DNA of 64,000 bases, taken from positions 124,001 through 188,000 of the forward strand of contig NZ_FMVM01000003.1 in NCBI RefSeq assembly GCF_900102085.1, given 5' to 3'. Position numbers and translations under genes: made by a program. Positions within the stretch are counted from its first letter, which is position 1. Every line of letters starts with the position of its first letter. Shown here piece by piece: positions 15,869-24,067 of this stretch. This stretch comes from Paenibacillus polysaccharolyticus (lineage in GTDB: Bacteria > Bacillota > Bacilli > Paenibacillales > Paenibacillaceae). The notes below the pieces were generated by a model. That model had not been told where the DNA came from and did no database searches. It saw only the letters and a program-made list of their open reading frames with translations.

Positions 15869-18556
15869 TCACCTGCATTCAACAATAATATTTTGACCGA
15901 TAAGTATATTACGAAGTAAATATTTCAATATGCCGCCATTTTGAAAGTATCTTAATTCTTCATCGGATTCTATTCGAACCTTCAATGAAATTTCTTCTTT
16001 ATCACCATTCTCACGAATTAATTCCGCCATTATATACTTTGAAGGGTAGAAATCTTCAACACCTCTAATGGTAATCAATTCATTTCCTTCAATAATTTTA
16101 TTGTCATTACTGTCGAATTCGAGAGGTAAGATCCCCATACAGACCAAGTTAGAACGATGGATACGCTCAAAACTTTTAGCGATAACGGCTTTTACACCGA
16201 GTAAGTAAGGTGCCTTAGCGGCCCAATCTCTTGATGATCCCGAACCATACTCTTCACCTGCAATGATGACTAATTGCGTTTGATCTATTTTGTACTTCAT
16301 AGCCGCTTCATATATTGGAATATATTGATTATCGGTAAAATATTTGGTGTACCCACCATCAATCTCTGGAGTGATCAAATTTTTCAAACGCGGGTTTGAA
16401 AATGCGCCTCTAACCATGACTTCATGATTCCCTCTTCTTGCCCCAAAAGAATTATATTTTTTTTCATGAACTCCACTTTGTTCAAGGTATTTTCCAGCAA
16501 TGCTTGTGCGCGCAATTGCCCCACCTGGAGAAATATGATCGGTAGTAATACTGTCTCCAAGAACTACCAATGCTCTAGCAGAATTAATGGATGTTTGCAA
16601 GGGTTCATCAAAGTAAAAACCTTCAAAATACGGTGGTTTTTTCAGATAGGTAGATTCTTTATCCCAATTAAATAATTGATCTTCTATTATAGTTATCGAA
16701 TCCCAACGTTCTTCAACGATTGATTGATCATATTGAGTAAGATACATTGTAGGTTGAATACAAGATTCCACAATTGTATTAATTTCTTCATCTAGAGGCC
16801 AAATATCTAATAGAAAAACTAAATTTCCGTCACTATCCTTCCCCAACGGAGTTGTAGTCAAGTCTATGTTGACTGTACCCGCGATGGCATATGCAATTAC
16901 AAGTGGCGGAGATGCAAGATAATTCGCATGAACTAATGGATGTATCCTACTCTCGAAATTACGATTACCACTGAGTATTGAACAAACAATTAAGTCATTT
17001 TCCTCAATAACTCTGGTTACCTCTTCGCTTAAAGCCCCACTGCTACCTGAGCATGTCATGCATCCAAAACCATCAATGTAAAATCCAAGTTTCTCTAATT
17101 CAATTAGCAAATTTGATTCCTGTAAATACTGCTTAACGACCTTAGAGCCCGGAGAAAAACTTGTCTTGATATAAGGCGGTATGGACAGCCCCCGTTTGAC
17201 TGCATTTCGAGCAACAAGGCCTGCTGCTATCATAACTAGGGGATTGGAGGTATTCGTACAAGATGTAATTGAAGCTATAACAATAGATCCGTGAGTTAAC
17301 TCATTTATTTGAGAATCATTTTTTGAGAGCAAACTATTATACGCATTCGAGTTCTTTGAATGAAGCCAATTATGAAATGATTCTTTCAAATTTTGTAGGT
17401 CGACTCGCTGATGAGGCATAGCAGGCCCAGCAAGAGAAGCAGTTACGATAGCAAGATCTAGGTAAATCAATTTATCAAACTGAGGTGTTTTGCTAACATT
17501 CGAGCGAAATAACTTCTGATGCTGGTAGTAAGATTTAACTAATTTAATTAAGTGTTGGGGTCTTCCTGTTGAACGAAGATATCGAAGCGTTTCCTCATCT
17601 ATTGGGAAATAGGCAACCATGGCCCCATATTCCGGTGCCATATTTGCAATTGTTGCACGTTCTGCAACACTTAGCACTTCTAGTCCATTGCCAACAAATT
17701 CAACAATTTTCCCTACTACATCTTCTTTGCGTAAAATTTCTGTAATCATTAACACCAAATCGGTCGTTGTCACACCTGCATTTAGTCTTCCTGTTAGGCT
17801 AAAACCAACAATCTGGGGCATATTCATCGAAAGTGGCTCACCTAATAAAGAGGACAAAAGTTCTATCCCCCCTACACCCCAACCAAGAAGACCTAGCCCA
17901 TTTATCATTGTTGTATGACTGTCTGTCCCAACGACACTATCAGGATACATAAACTTCTTACCCTCTTCTGATTCCTCAACTCTCAAAACAGTTGCCAAAT
18001 GTTCGAGATTAATCTGATGAATAATACCTGAACCTGGCGGAAACACTTTTACATTTTCAAACGCATATTCTGCCCATTTTAAAAAAGAGAATCTTTCCCA
18101 ATTGAGTTTATACTCTAACTCGGTGTTTAAATTAAATGAATCTCTCGATCCAGCTACTTCGTTAATGATTGAATGATCGGTAATTACAACAGTTGGAATT
18201 ACAGGATTGACCTGAGAGGCATCCCCTCCCATTTCCTGAACGGCACTTCTTATTGCCGCTAAATCATTTAAGGCTGGTACACCTGTATAATCTTGCATGA
18301 TAGCTCGAGACGGTTTGAATTTAATTTCATTTGTACTCTTAGAAAGAATCATTTCTATTACATTTTTTTCCATCAATTCGATTGAATCAGAATCGATAGT
18401 TCTCAATTGAGCTTCAACTAATAATCTTAATGAATACGGTAATAATGAAAAATCCACACCAATATGTTCCTCAAGTTTGCTTAACGACCACAAATAGTAT
18501 GGCTCACCATCAAAGATAACTTCCTCTAACATATTTAGACAATCGTTAATTTTCAT
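15869..18556 (-). CDS. Aconitase-like hydratase (AcnA/CitB type) with altered cluster loop
   Basis: A full-length (895-residue) aconitase of the AcnA/IRP1 type that would isomerise a citrate-like tertiary alcohol through a cis-aconitate-like intermediate. The three [4Fe-4S] ligands are present: Cys433 in SCTNTSNP, and Cys499 and Cys502 in GFGCMTCSGSSG. VGTDSHTTMINGLGLLGWG and EYGSGSSRDWAAK with SFERIHRSNLV are conserved. The loop after the third Cys normally reads CIGNSG; here it is CSGSSG, so two active-site-region residues differ. This suggests a changed substrate rather than house-keeping citrate. The ATG at 18556 lies 9 nt after the adenylation gene, with GAGGT before it. A dedicated copy in the operon argues for secondary metabolism. 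Confidence 0.92.
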   Translation of the reverse strand: MKINDCLNMLEEVIFDGEPYYLWSLSKLEEHIGVDFSLLPYSLRLLVEAQLRTIDSDSIELMEKNVIEMILSKSTNEIKFKPSRAIMQDYTGVPALNDLAAIRSAVQEMGGDASQVNPVIPTVVITDHSIINEVAGSRDSFNLNTELEYKLNWERFSFLKWAEYAFENVKVFPPGSGIIHQINLEHLATVLRVEESEEGKKFMYPDSVVGTDSHTTMINGLGLLGWGVGGIELLSSLLGEPLSMNMPQIVGFSLTGRLNAGVTTTDLVLMITEILRKEDVVGKIVEFVGNGLEVLSVAERATIANMAPEYGAMVAYFPIDEETLRYLRSTGRPQHLIKLVKSYYQHQKLFRSNVSKTPQFDKLIYLDLAIVTASLAGPAMPHQRVDLQNLKESFHNWLHSKNSNAYNSLLSKNDSQINELTHGSIVIASITSCTNTSNPLVMIAAGLVARNAVKRGLSIPPYIKTSFSPGSKVVKQYLQESNLLIELEKLGFYIDGFGCMTCSGSSGALSEEVTRVIEENDLIVCSILSGNRNFESRIHPLVHANYLASPPLVIAYAIAGTVNIDLTTTPLGKDSDGNLVFLLDIWPLDEEINTIVESCIQPTMYLTQYDQSIVEERWDSITIIEDQLFNWDKESTYLKKPPYFEGFYFDEPLQTSINSARALVVLGDSITTDHISPGGAIARTSIAGKYLEQSGVHEKKYNSFGARRGNHEVMVRGAFSNPRLKNLITPEIDGGYTKYFTDNQYIPIYEAAMKYKIDQTQLVIIAGEEYGSGSSRDWAAKAPYLLGVKAVIAKSFERIHRSNLVCMGILPLEFDSNDNKIIEGNELITIRGVEDFYPSKYIMAELIRENGDKEEISLKVRIESDEELRYFQNGGILKYLLRNILIGQNIIVECR

Positions 18557-18565
18557 AATGATACC

Positions 18566-20194
18566 TCAACTATAATCTGTTACATCTAAGTTATTTAACA
18601 ACGCATTTCGATCTATTTTCCCATTTGAATTCATTGGAAATTTGTCAACGATAAATATATGCTTCGGTATCATGTACGGGGGTAAAGTATTCTGTAAGGA
18701 TTTCCGTATAAAATCGATTTCAAGGGAATGACCAATGACAAAAGCAACTATACCTTTAAAAGTGTTGTTTTCTTCTGGCCATCCTAAAGCGACTGCTGAA
18801 ATAATACCCTTCAGTTTTGTTAAAGAACCTTCAATTTCGCTGAGTTCAACTCGATGTCCATTAACTTTAATCTGATGATCAATTCGCCCCAAAAAAATGA
18901 GATTCCCATTAGGGAGATATCGTACACGATCACCCGTTCGATAATAAGTGGTATCATAACCAGATTCTGATTTATATATTAAGAATTTTTCTTTTGTTTG
19001 TTCCGGATTGCGCCAGTAGCCTGGAAACATTTGAGGTCCTGTCACACATAACTCTCCTCCCTCATTATCTTGGACAGTTTCAAGAGTGTCATTAACAAGT
19101 ATAGCTTCAAGACCTGGATATAATTTGCCTATCGGAACTATATCATTTATACAATCTAATGGAGAGTTAACTGAATCCCAACGAAATGCAGCACATGCAA
19201 TTGTTAATTCTGTTGGTCCATATAGATTTTCTATAATTGAATTAGGTGCTGCCTGTTCCCACAATTCTACGATCCCTCTAGGAAGTGCTTCCCCGCAAAA
19301 CAAACTTAAACGAAGTCCAGACATAACATTTGGTGTTAACATATGTTGTTTCTTCATTATGACTGCTATTGAAGGAACCGAAAACCAAACTGTCACTTTT
19401 TTTTCTTGAATGAATCGTAGCGGTGCTATTAAATCAATAGGATTCATGGAGCATACTGTGCCCCCAGCTGACCAAGCCATAAATAAATCGAACACAGATA
19501 AATCAAAGGTCTGGTCGAATGTTTGAGTAAATCTATCTTCAGAAGTAAATTTATACTTTTCTTGATTTACCTCGATGAAGTGACAAACATTCTCATGAGT
19601 GATTGGAACACCTTTCGGAACACCTGTACTACCAGAGGTAAATAATATGTATGCTAGAGAGTCAGCTGTTACTGTAGGTAGAAATTCTTCAGGTTCATAC
19701 TGCTCCAATACCTCTTTAGATAATACTTTAGTATTTTTAATCTTTATTTGAGTTTCAGTATCAGGTAATAACAAGAGTTTAGGAAGATTTTTAGCGTCAT
19801 TTGAAATTTCAAGATATTGTTTAAGTGAATTATTATCAATTATCAAAGCATCTAACTCCGCTATCTCAATCATCGATGCAGTTCGTTGAGTGGGGAAATT
19901 TCGATTTAAAGGCACAAATGTAGCTCCTGAAAATAACGCAGCCAATACACCAATATATGAAGTTTCATTACGATAAGCAAAAACCCCAACCCTTTTAGGA
20001 CTACCATCCAATATGTCAATTAATGCAGAAGCCCATTTTCGAGCAGTAAGCTCTACTTCAGCATAAGAAAGTTCTCTACTACCAATTATCAAAGCTGTAT
20101 GATCAGGCTTTAATAGTGCATTATTTAAAAAACCTGTATACAAACCAAAATACTTTTTTCCAATATTACTTTTTTCAATTGAATTACTTATCAC
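18566..20194 (-). CDS. Stand-alone amino acid adenylation enzyme
   Basis: An NRPS-type adenylation protein of 542 residues that should activate an amino acid as AMP ester and load it on a carrier thiol. Core motifs are ordered: LFTSGSTGVPKG (185-195), FDLSVFDLF (230-238), NLYGPTE (323-329), GELCVTGPQMFPGYW, TGDRVRYLPNG, the hinge GRIDHQIKVNGHRVELSEIE and NSNGKIDRNAL with the catalytic Lys. Asp231 matches the Asp that binds the substrate alpha-amino group in NRPS A domains. LFCGE (Cys300) matches the DltA pocket Cys. My alignment by eye gives pocket residues D-L-F-F-L-C-L-I-A-K, which favours a small amino acid. It has no carrier or condensation domain. The GTG start at 20194 overlaps the previous stop by one base (TAGTG). 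The obvious partner is the carrier domain of the preceding fusion. Confidence 0.9.
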   Translation of the reverse strand: MISNSIEKSNIGKKYFGLYTGFLNNALLKPDHTALIIGSRELSYAEVELTARKWASALIDILDGSPKRVGVFAYRNETSYIGVLAALFSGATFVPLNRNFPTQRTASMIEIAELDALIIDNNSLKQYLEISNDAKNLPKLLLLPDTETQIKIKNTKVLSKEVLEQYEPEEFLPTVTADSLAYILFTSGSTGVPKGVPITHENVCHFIEVNQEKYKFTSEDRFTQTFDQTFDLSVFDLFMAWSAGGTVCSMNPIDLIAPLRFIQEKKVTVWFSVPSIAVIMKKQHMLTPNVMSGLRLSLFCGEALPRGIVELWEQAAPNSIIENLYGPTELTIACAAFRWDSVNSPLDCINDIVPIGKLYPGLEAILVNDTLETVQDNEGGELCVTGPQMFPGYWRNPEQTKEKFLIYKSESGYDTTYYRTGDRVRYLPNGNLIFLGRIDHQIKVNGHRVELSEIEGSLTKLKGIISAVALGWPEENNTFKGIVAFVIGHSLEIDFIRKSLQNTLPPYMIPKHIFIVDKFPMNSNGKIDRNALLNNLDVTDYS

Positions 20195-21657
20195 TAGAAC
20201 CCCTCACTATCAATATGGTTTCGATCAGATATTGGCCTATAGGGTTGGTTTTTTATACCTGTATAACTTAATTTAGGTCTTATTAGGATATTCTTAGACT
20301 TTTGTTCTTCAATCTGACTTATCCAACCCGGGATACGTCCAATTGTAAAAATAGGAACGAACAAATCTTGTGGAATTCCCAAAAGCTGATATATTAAGCT
20401 TGCATAATAATCTACGTTAACATTGACTCCTTTTTTTATGTAAGGTCTCATAGCACTCACAAGGGATTCAAGTATTTCAAAGTAAATAGTCGTATTAAAT
20501 TCTTCACTAAGTGCTTGTGCCGTTTCACGCAAGATTTTAGCCCGTGGATCTATCGTTTTATATACCCTATGCCCAAAACCCATAACTGGTTCATTTTTAC
20601 GTTGCTTTTCTTTAACATACATAGTTGCATTATCCGGAGATCCAATTTCCTTAATCATAGTTAACACTTCTTCAATAGCGCCTCCATGAAGTTTGCCTGA
20701 GAATGCAGCAATGGCTGCTGTTAATGCCGCATATATATCAGCAGAGGTACCTGTAACAACACGAGCAGTAAATGCGGAAGCGTTTGAACCATGATCAGCA
20801 TGAAGTATAAGGATTTTATTTAGTACTTTTTCTACATTTATAGAAGGAATTTTACCATCGAGCATATAAAGCAAATTTGCTGCATGAGAGATTTTTTCAC
20901 TTGGCATTACTAGTTCTCTGTTGAAGCGAATTGAATTATGAAAAGCTACTATAATCGGAATTTGAGAAAGAAGTGAAATTTTATTGTTTAAGGAATCGTG
21001 CTTTAAAGAATTTTCTTGAAAATTCCCTAAGGCGGATACTGCTGTTCGAAGTGCATCCATTGGCCGAGCCTCTTTCATGGAAATAAGCAAATCGATTATT
21101 GGCTCAGGCAAATTTCTAGCTTTCTTCAGTTCTTGATCGAAATCTTTTAATTGAACACTTGTTGGTAGAGAGCCGAACATTAACAAATAAGCAGTTTCCT
21201 CGAAAGTAGAATTATTAACTAGCTCGTGAATTGAATATCCTCTATATTGGAGTAACCCATTTTCGCCATCAATATAGGTTATTTCTGTACTGTCTAAAAT
21301 AACGTCAACAAGCCCCCTAGATATAGTTTGTTTCTGCTCACTGTATCCTTTTGTCTCATTTCCCACGATTTCTACCGTATTCGAATCCTTATTTTCTGCT
21401 TGCATCAAAAAATTGCGCAGATCTCTGACAGAAAGTAATTTCGATCTGTCGTGGGCATCAATTGTTACACCATATTCTTCTTCGAGAGATATGAGTAAAT
21501 TAACATGTCCCATCGAGTCCCATTCGCTTATAGATCGATATTCCAAATCATCCTCTACTTGACTTTGAGGTATCTGTAAGGCTTCAGAAATAACATATTC
21601 AAGAGTCTTTTCCCTTTCTTTTAATCCTTTAGAAAATGAAGAACTGAGACTTTCCAC
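20194..21657 (-). CDS. Acyl/peptidyl carrier domain-citrate synthase fusion
   Basis: A two-domain protein of 487 residues. Residues 15-86 are a carrier domain with the phosphopantetheine site SEWDSMGHVNLL (Ser48) and the helix LEEEYGV. A linker (87-112) leads to a complete citrate synthase (about 113-480) with catalytic His289 (HADHGSNAS), His363 (GFGHRVYK) and Asp416 (VNVDYYASL), plus RIPGW. Ordinary citrate synthases use acetyl-CoA and carry no such domain. The fusion implies condensation of a carrier-bound acyl or aminoacyl thioester with a 2-oxo acid. It is the first gene of the operon. The GTG start has GAGGAG about 12 nt upstream, which is long, but no better start is in frame. The next gene supplies an adenylation enzyme able to load Ser48. 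Confidence 0.93.
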   Translation of the reverse strand: MESLSSSFSKGLKEREKTLEYVISEALQIPQSQVEDDLEYRSISEWDSMGHVNLLISLEEEYGVTIDAHDRSKLLSVRDLRNFLMQAENKDSNTVEIVGNETKGYSEQKQTISRGLVDVILDSTEITYIDGENGLLQYRGYSIHELVNNSTFEETAYLLMFGSLPTSVQLKDFDQELKKARNLPEPIIDLLISMKEARPMDALRTAVSALGNFQENSLKHDSLNNKISLLSQIPIIVAFHNSIRFNRELVMPSEKISHAANLLYMLDGKIPSINVEKVLNKILILHADHGSNASAFTARVVTGTSADIYAALTAAIAAFSGKLHGGAIEEVLTMIKEIGSPDNATMYVKEKQRKNEPVMGFGHRVYKTIDPRAKILRETAQALSEEFNTTIYFEILESLVSAMRPYIKKGVNVNVDYYASLIYQLLGIPQDLFVPIFTIGRIPGWISQIEEQKSKNILIRPKLSYTGIKNQPYRPISDRNHIDSEGF

Positions 21658-21801
21658 TCTAAATTCACTCTCCTCATTTGTTCAATAATTTGTTTAACAC
21701 AATAAATCTGAGGTAAGTTGTAAAGACAGTCAAGCATGTCCCTGTACTAAAGCTCTAACATATTTTAAATTGTTACAAACTAGCAATCACCCATTATCAA
21801 G

Positions 21802-21811
21802 GGTTTAAACC
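21802..21811. promoter_or_regulatory. Possible operator palindrome in the operon leader
   Basis: GGTTTAAACC is a perfect 10-bp palindrome flanked by AAG and TT. It lies about 45 nt downstream of the promoter -10 on the minus strand, where a repressor could act. No local regulator gene is present to match it. Confidence 0.3.
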
Positions 21812-21853
21812 TTAGTTTTAAAATAAAAATTAATATACTACAATAATGTTAGT

Positions 21854-21882
21854 ATTATACATTCCCAAATATTAGTTGTCTA
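21854..21882 (-). promoter_or_regulatory. SigA-type promoter of the biosynthetic operon
   Basis: On the minus strand, -35 TAGACA (complement of 21877-21882), a 17-bp spacer and -10 TATAAT (complement of 21854-21859) point at the carrier-citrate synthase gene. The untranslated leader would be about 190 nt. Confidence 0.7.
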
Positions 21883-21890
21883 CAAAAAAG

Positions 21891-22217
21891 GAAAAATTAA
21901 GTCGAACAACAGTGAGAATAGGGACAAAAATTTGAGTATTCAAAAGAACAATTTTATTGATTCGGAGTTTAGCTCAGCATGACCTAATCAGGTATCTTGT
22001 ATCATGGCAACAAAATGTTAAATCATATTTTGTTATTTAGTCGGATTAGAAATTGATCAATGATCAATTAAATCAAAAAATCACTCTTTTTTCTATGAAG
22101 GTTTGAGAAGTGCTGACTGCTCCTCCCCTGTAGAACATCTCCCCTATTTCTTCAAAAGCCTCTTCGCTAAACTCGGTCTCTGTGAAATTGCCCATTAGAA
22201 GATGATTCGTTATATTT
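21891..22217. other. Degenerate AT-rich region upstream of the operon
   Basis: No supportable gene. A minus-strand ORF of about 40 codons near 22080-22200 (MGNFTETEFSEEAFEEIG at its start) is protein-like but lacks a ribosome binding site, and follows the broken small gene next to it. Confidence 0.4.
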
Positions 22218-22460
22218 TTAGAGCAAACGGCTCACATTAAAATCCGCTATATCATTACCGCCCACCATCAATAATCCCAGATACCCCCTTCTCTGTTGTT
22301 CCAAACAAAGATATAAGGGATGTAGTGAATTATGGATCGACTAAGGACGGGCGCCACTCAGTCTTCCACATACTATTGCGTTGAGTGGCAAATCAAATTG
22401 AACAAGGTCACGCATACTTAAAAGACTCTTCGTGGTTCTCTGAATACTTTTTCTTTTCAT
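22218..22460 (-). pseudogene. Small gene with strong RBS broken by an in-frame stop
   Basis: A minus-strand reading frame starts with ATG at 22460, preceded by GAGGAGG 8 nt upstream, an excellent signal. It reads 39 residues (MKRKSIQRTTKSLLS at the start, NAIVCGRLSGARP at the end) to a TAG at 22341-22343. The same frame then stays open for 40 more codons, ending at 22218. So it is either a genuine 39-residue basic peptide or a roughly 80-residue protein truncated by a nonsense mutation. I recognise no family. Confidence 0.45.
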
Positions 22461-22483
22461 ATTTATAACCTCCTCACATTAAG

Positions 22484-22514
22484 AAAACAGGACGCGTTGT
22501 GTACGTCCTGTTCT
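22484..22514 (-). terminator. Terminator upstream of the broken small gene
   Basis: The arms AACAGGACG (22486-22494) and CGTCCTGTT (22504-22512) form a perfect 9-bp stem. The minus-strand reading gives TTTTCTT after it. It would end the remnant reading frame that stops at 22526. Confidence 0.75.
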
Positions 22515-22525
22515 TTGGTCATATA

Positions 22526-22655
22526 TCAAAAAATTGCTGTATAGATTGATCCTCAAACGAAGAGATTCGAATAATTCGATCTGAAAATCCTTCTACTCCA
22601 TGGATGGATTCTTTCCCCAATAATAAGGACAAGACATGCAACTTGAATCATATCT
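22526..22655 (-). pseudogene. Remnant C-terminal coding fragment before a terminator
   Basis: On the minus strand about 38 codons ending at 22526 read as a protein-like C-terminus (LGKESIHGVEGFSDRIIRI, then SFEDQSIQQFFDI and stop). The frame is blocked upstream, and a neighbouring frame continues the N-terminal side (IEVQDMIQVACLVL), consistent with a small gene broken by frameshifts. Not recognised. Confidence 0.4.
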
Positions 22656-22767
22656 TGCACTTCAATTTTCTTCGTTCATAGATTATGTCATCAAATGCAT
22701 GTCAGGAAAATGGAATCCATGCGATATCCCTTCTCTGTTTCCGGGCAATGCTCAGAGTGCTAATCAA

Positions 22768-23331
22768 TTAAGAAGCATTTTTCTTCTGCTCCTCGGTAAT
22801 TTCTTTTTCGATATCTTTAATTTTATCGCGCGCTTCAGCAAAAGTTGTTATCGATTGAAACTCCTGACCATAAAATTGAATCCGTTTTAAACTTTCCATC
22901 GCTACAGCGCGTGTCGAATCTCCCTCCGCTTTCAAATCGTCAATAGCTTTTTTTAATTTAGCCTGTCTTATTTTTTCTAATATTTGTCCTTCAAAGATCC
23001 ATCCATCCGTGGTTTTACGGATTTGCGCTGCCAACTCTGGATATTTTAGAATCAAGTCTGCTACAGCAGACGCACTTAATGACTGTCCTTTGGAGAGTGT
23101 GTATGTAACTTGGTTCAGTTCGGAAACAGAAGAAATACTTACCTGTACCGACTCTCTTAGCGCCTTGGTTTGCTCAACTAGTTTTTCAGTCAGTTCCTCA
23201 ATTGTGCCAGATGCCTTCCCATTAATCCCAGCTAAAGCATCGGTTTCCTTTTGGGCTTCGACTGCGGCTACTGTCACGATGGCCGCTGCAATCGCTGGAC
23301 TCTCTTTGCTGGTTGGTGAAATTGCCAGCAC
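22768..23331 (-). pseudogene. Fragment resembling a phage tail tape-measure protein
   Basis: A 187-codon minus-strand ORF with the composition of a phage tape-measure segment: an Ala-rich hydrophobic stretch (PAIAAAIVTVAAVEAQ), then a long helical, Lys/Glu/Gln-rich region (TIEELTEKLVEQTKALRES, LKKAIDDLKAEGDSTRAVAM, ARDKIKDIEKEITEEQKK). Tape-measure proteins are many times longer, so this is at best an internal piece without its own start region. It sits in debris beside a decayed integrase. The assignment rests on composition only. Confidence 0.45.
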
Positions 23332-23572
23332 TTACAACGTCCTTGTCATTGAAGAAAATAATGAATACTCCATTGTGTTCAATGATGCAGTTACAGGTCG
23401 TAAAGATCTATTGGATCAATCAGAGAATAAAGAGTATGCAGCTTTATCTGCTGAAAAGTTTCCGGATCTCTATGAGATTGCCCAAAATGAGGGATATACC
23501 TTATCAGGAGACGAGTTTGTGAATAGAGCCAAAAGAAGCATTTCTGTAAATGAAGCTTTCGATAGAGATTGA
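23279..23572 (+). pseudogene. Plus-strand coding fragment, unknown protein
   Basis: The plus-strand frame becomes convincing after about 23300 (YNVLVIEENNEYSIVFNDAV, ENKEYAALSAEKFPDLYEIA) and ends at 23572. Its first 50 bases overlap the opposite-strand tape-measure-like fragment, which suggests a rearrangement junction near 23290-23320. No ribosome binding site and no recognised family. Confidence 0.35.
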
Positions 23573-23593
23573 TCACTAAGTGATTTCAGAAAC

Positions 23594-23746
23594 TTACTCA
23601 GAACTTTGAATCAAATGGCGGATTAATATTAACCCTAGCCCCTCTCTTTTAACTGCTTTATCAAAGCCTGCTTGTAAGAAAAAGTAAAAGCCCGGATTTG
23701 AACTCCGGGCCTTCATCAGATCTATTGGCGTGATTTGGAAGTTCAT
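23594..23746 (-). CDS. Candidate 50-residue ORF with strong RBS
   Basis: On the minus strand an ATG at 23746 is preceded by ATGGAGGTAATTGAA, a strong ribosome binding site at good distance. The 50-codon frame (MNFQITPIDLMKARSSN at the start) contains the GC-rich hairpin at 23692-23713, which looks like a terminator. A translated leader or a real small protein are both possible. No family is recognised. Confidence 0.3.
   Translation of the reverse strand: MNFQITPIDLMKARSSNPGFYFFLQAGFDKAVKREGLGLILIRHLIQSSE
23691..23714 (-). terminator. GC-rich hairpin, terminator-like on the minus strand
   Basis: The arms AGCCCGGA and TCCGGGCCT enclose TTTGAAC. Minus-strand reading continues with TTTTACTTTTTC. 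It lies inside the 50-codon ORF, so it may act as an attenuator. Confidence 0.5.
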
Positions 23747-24067
23747 TTCAATTACCTCCATTTTTTAAAAAAAGCCAGAATTTAGCTGACTTGAGGGTTG
23801 ATAAATATTTACATAAGCCCACATTTTTTACTCTCCTGCATCAATCGTTTAAATAACTTTGATCTTAAAAGTGATCGATCCCACTCTGACAAAACGATTG
23901 CTGCACCTATTAGCACTCGCTCAAATTTGTTCCCGTTTTTATAACGGTTTACTACGTTTAAGATGCCCTACAGGAAATAGTTTAGAGAAGTCTCGTTTCA
24001 TTGGGGGACACACAATTCCAATAAGACCTAAAATTCGAATAGCACCAGCGACGTAAATAAATATTTA

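Noticed and set aside
6107..21657. Phosphonate or phosphinate pathway
   Set aside because: Aconitase and citrate synthase homologues recall such pathways, but no PEP mutase or phosphonopyruvate decarboxylase is encoded here.
6107..21657. Citrate-based siderophore of the NIS type
   Set aside because: No IucA/IucC synthetase, no siderophore receptor and no Fur-like box seen; the ligases are ATP-grasp enzymes.
23859..24056. 65-codon plus-strand ORF before the integrase pseudogene
   Set aside because: No ribosome binding site and composition unlike protein; it does not continue the integrase.
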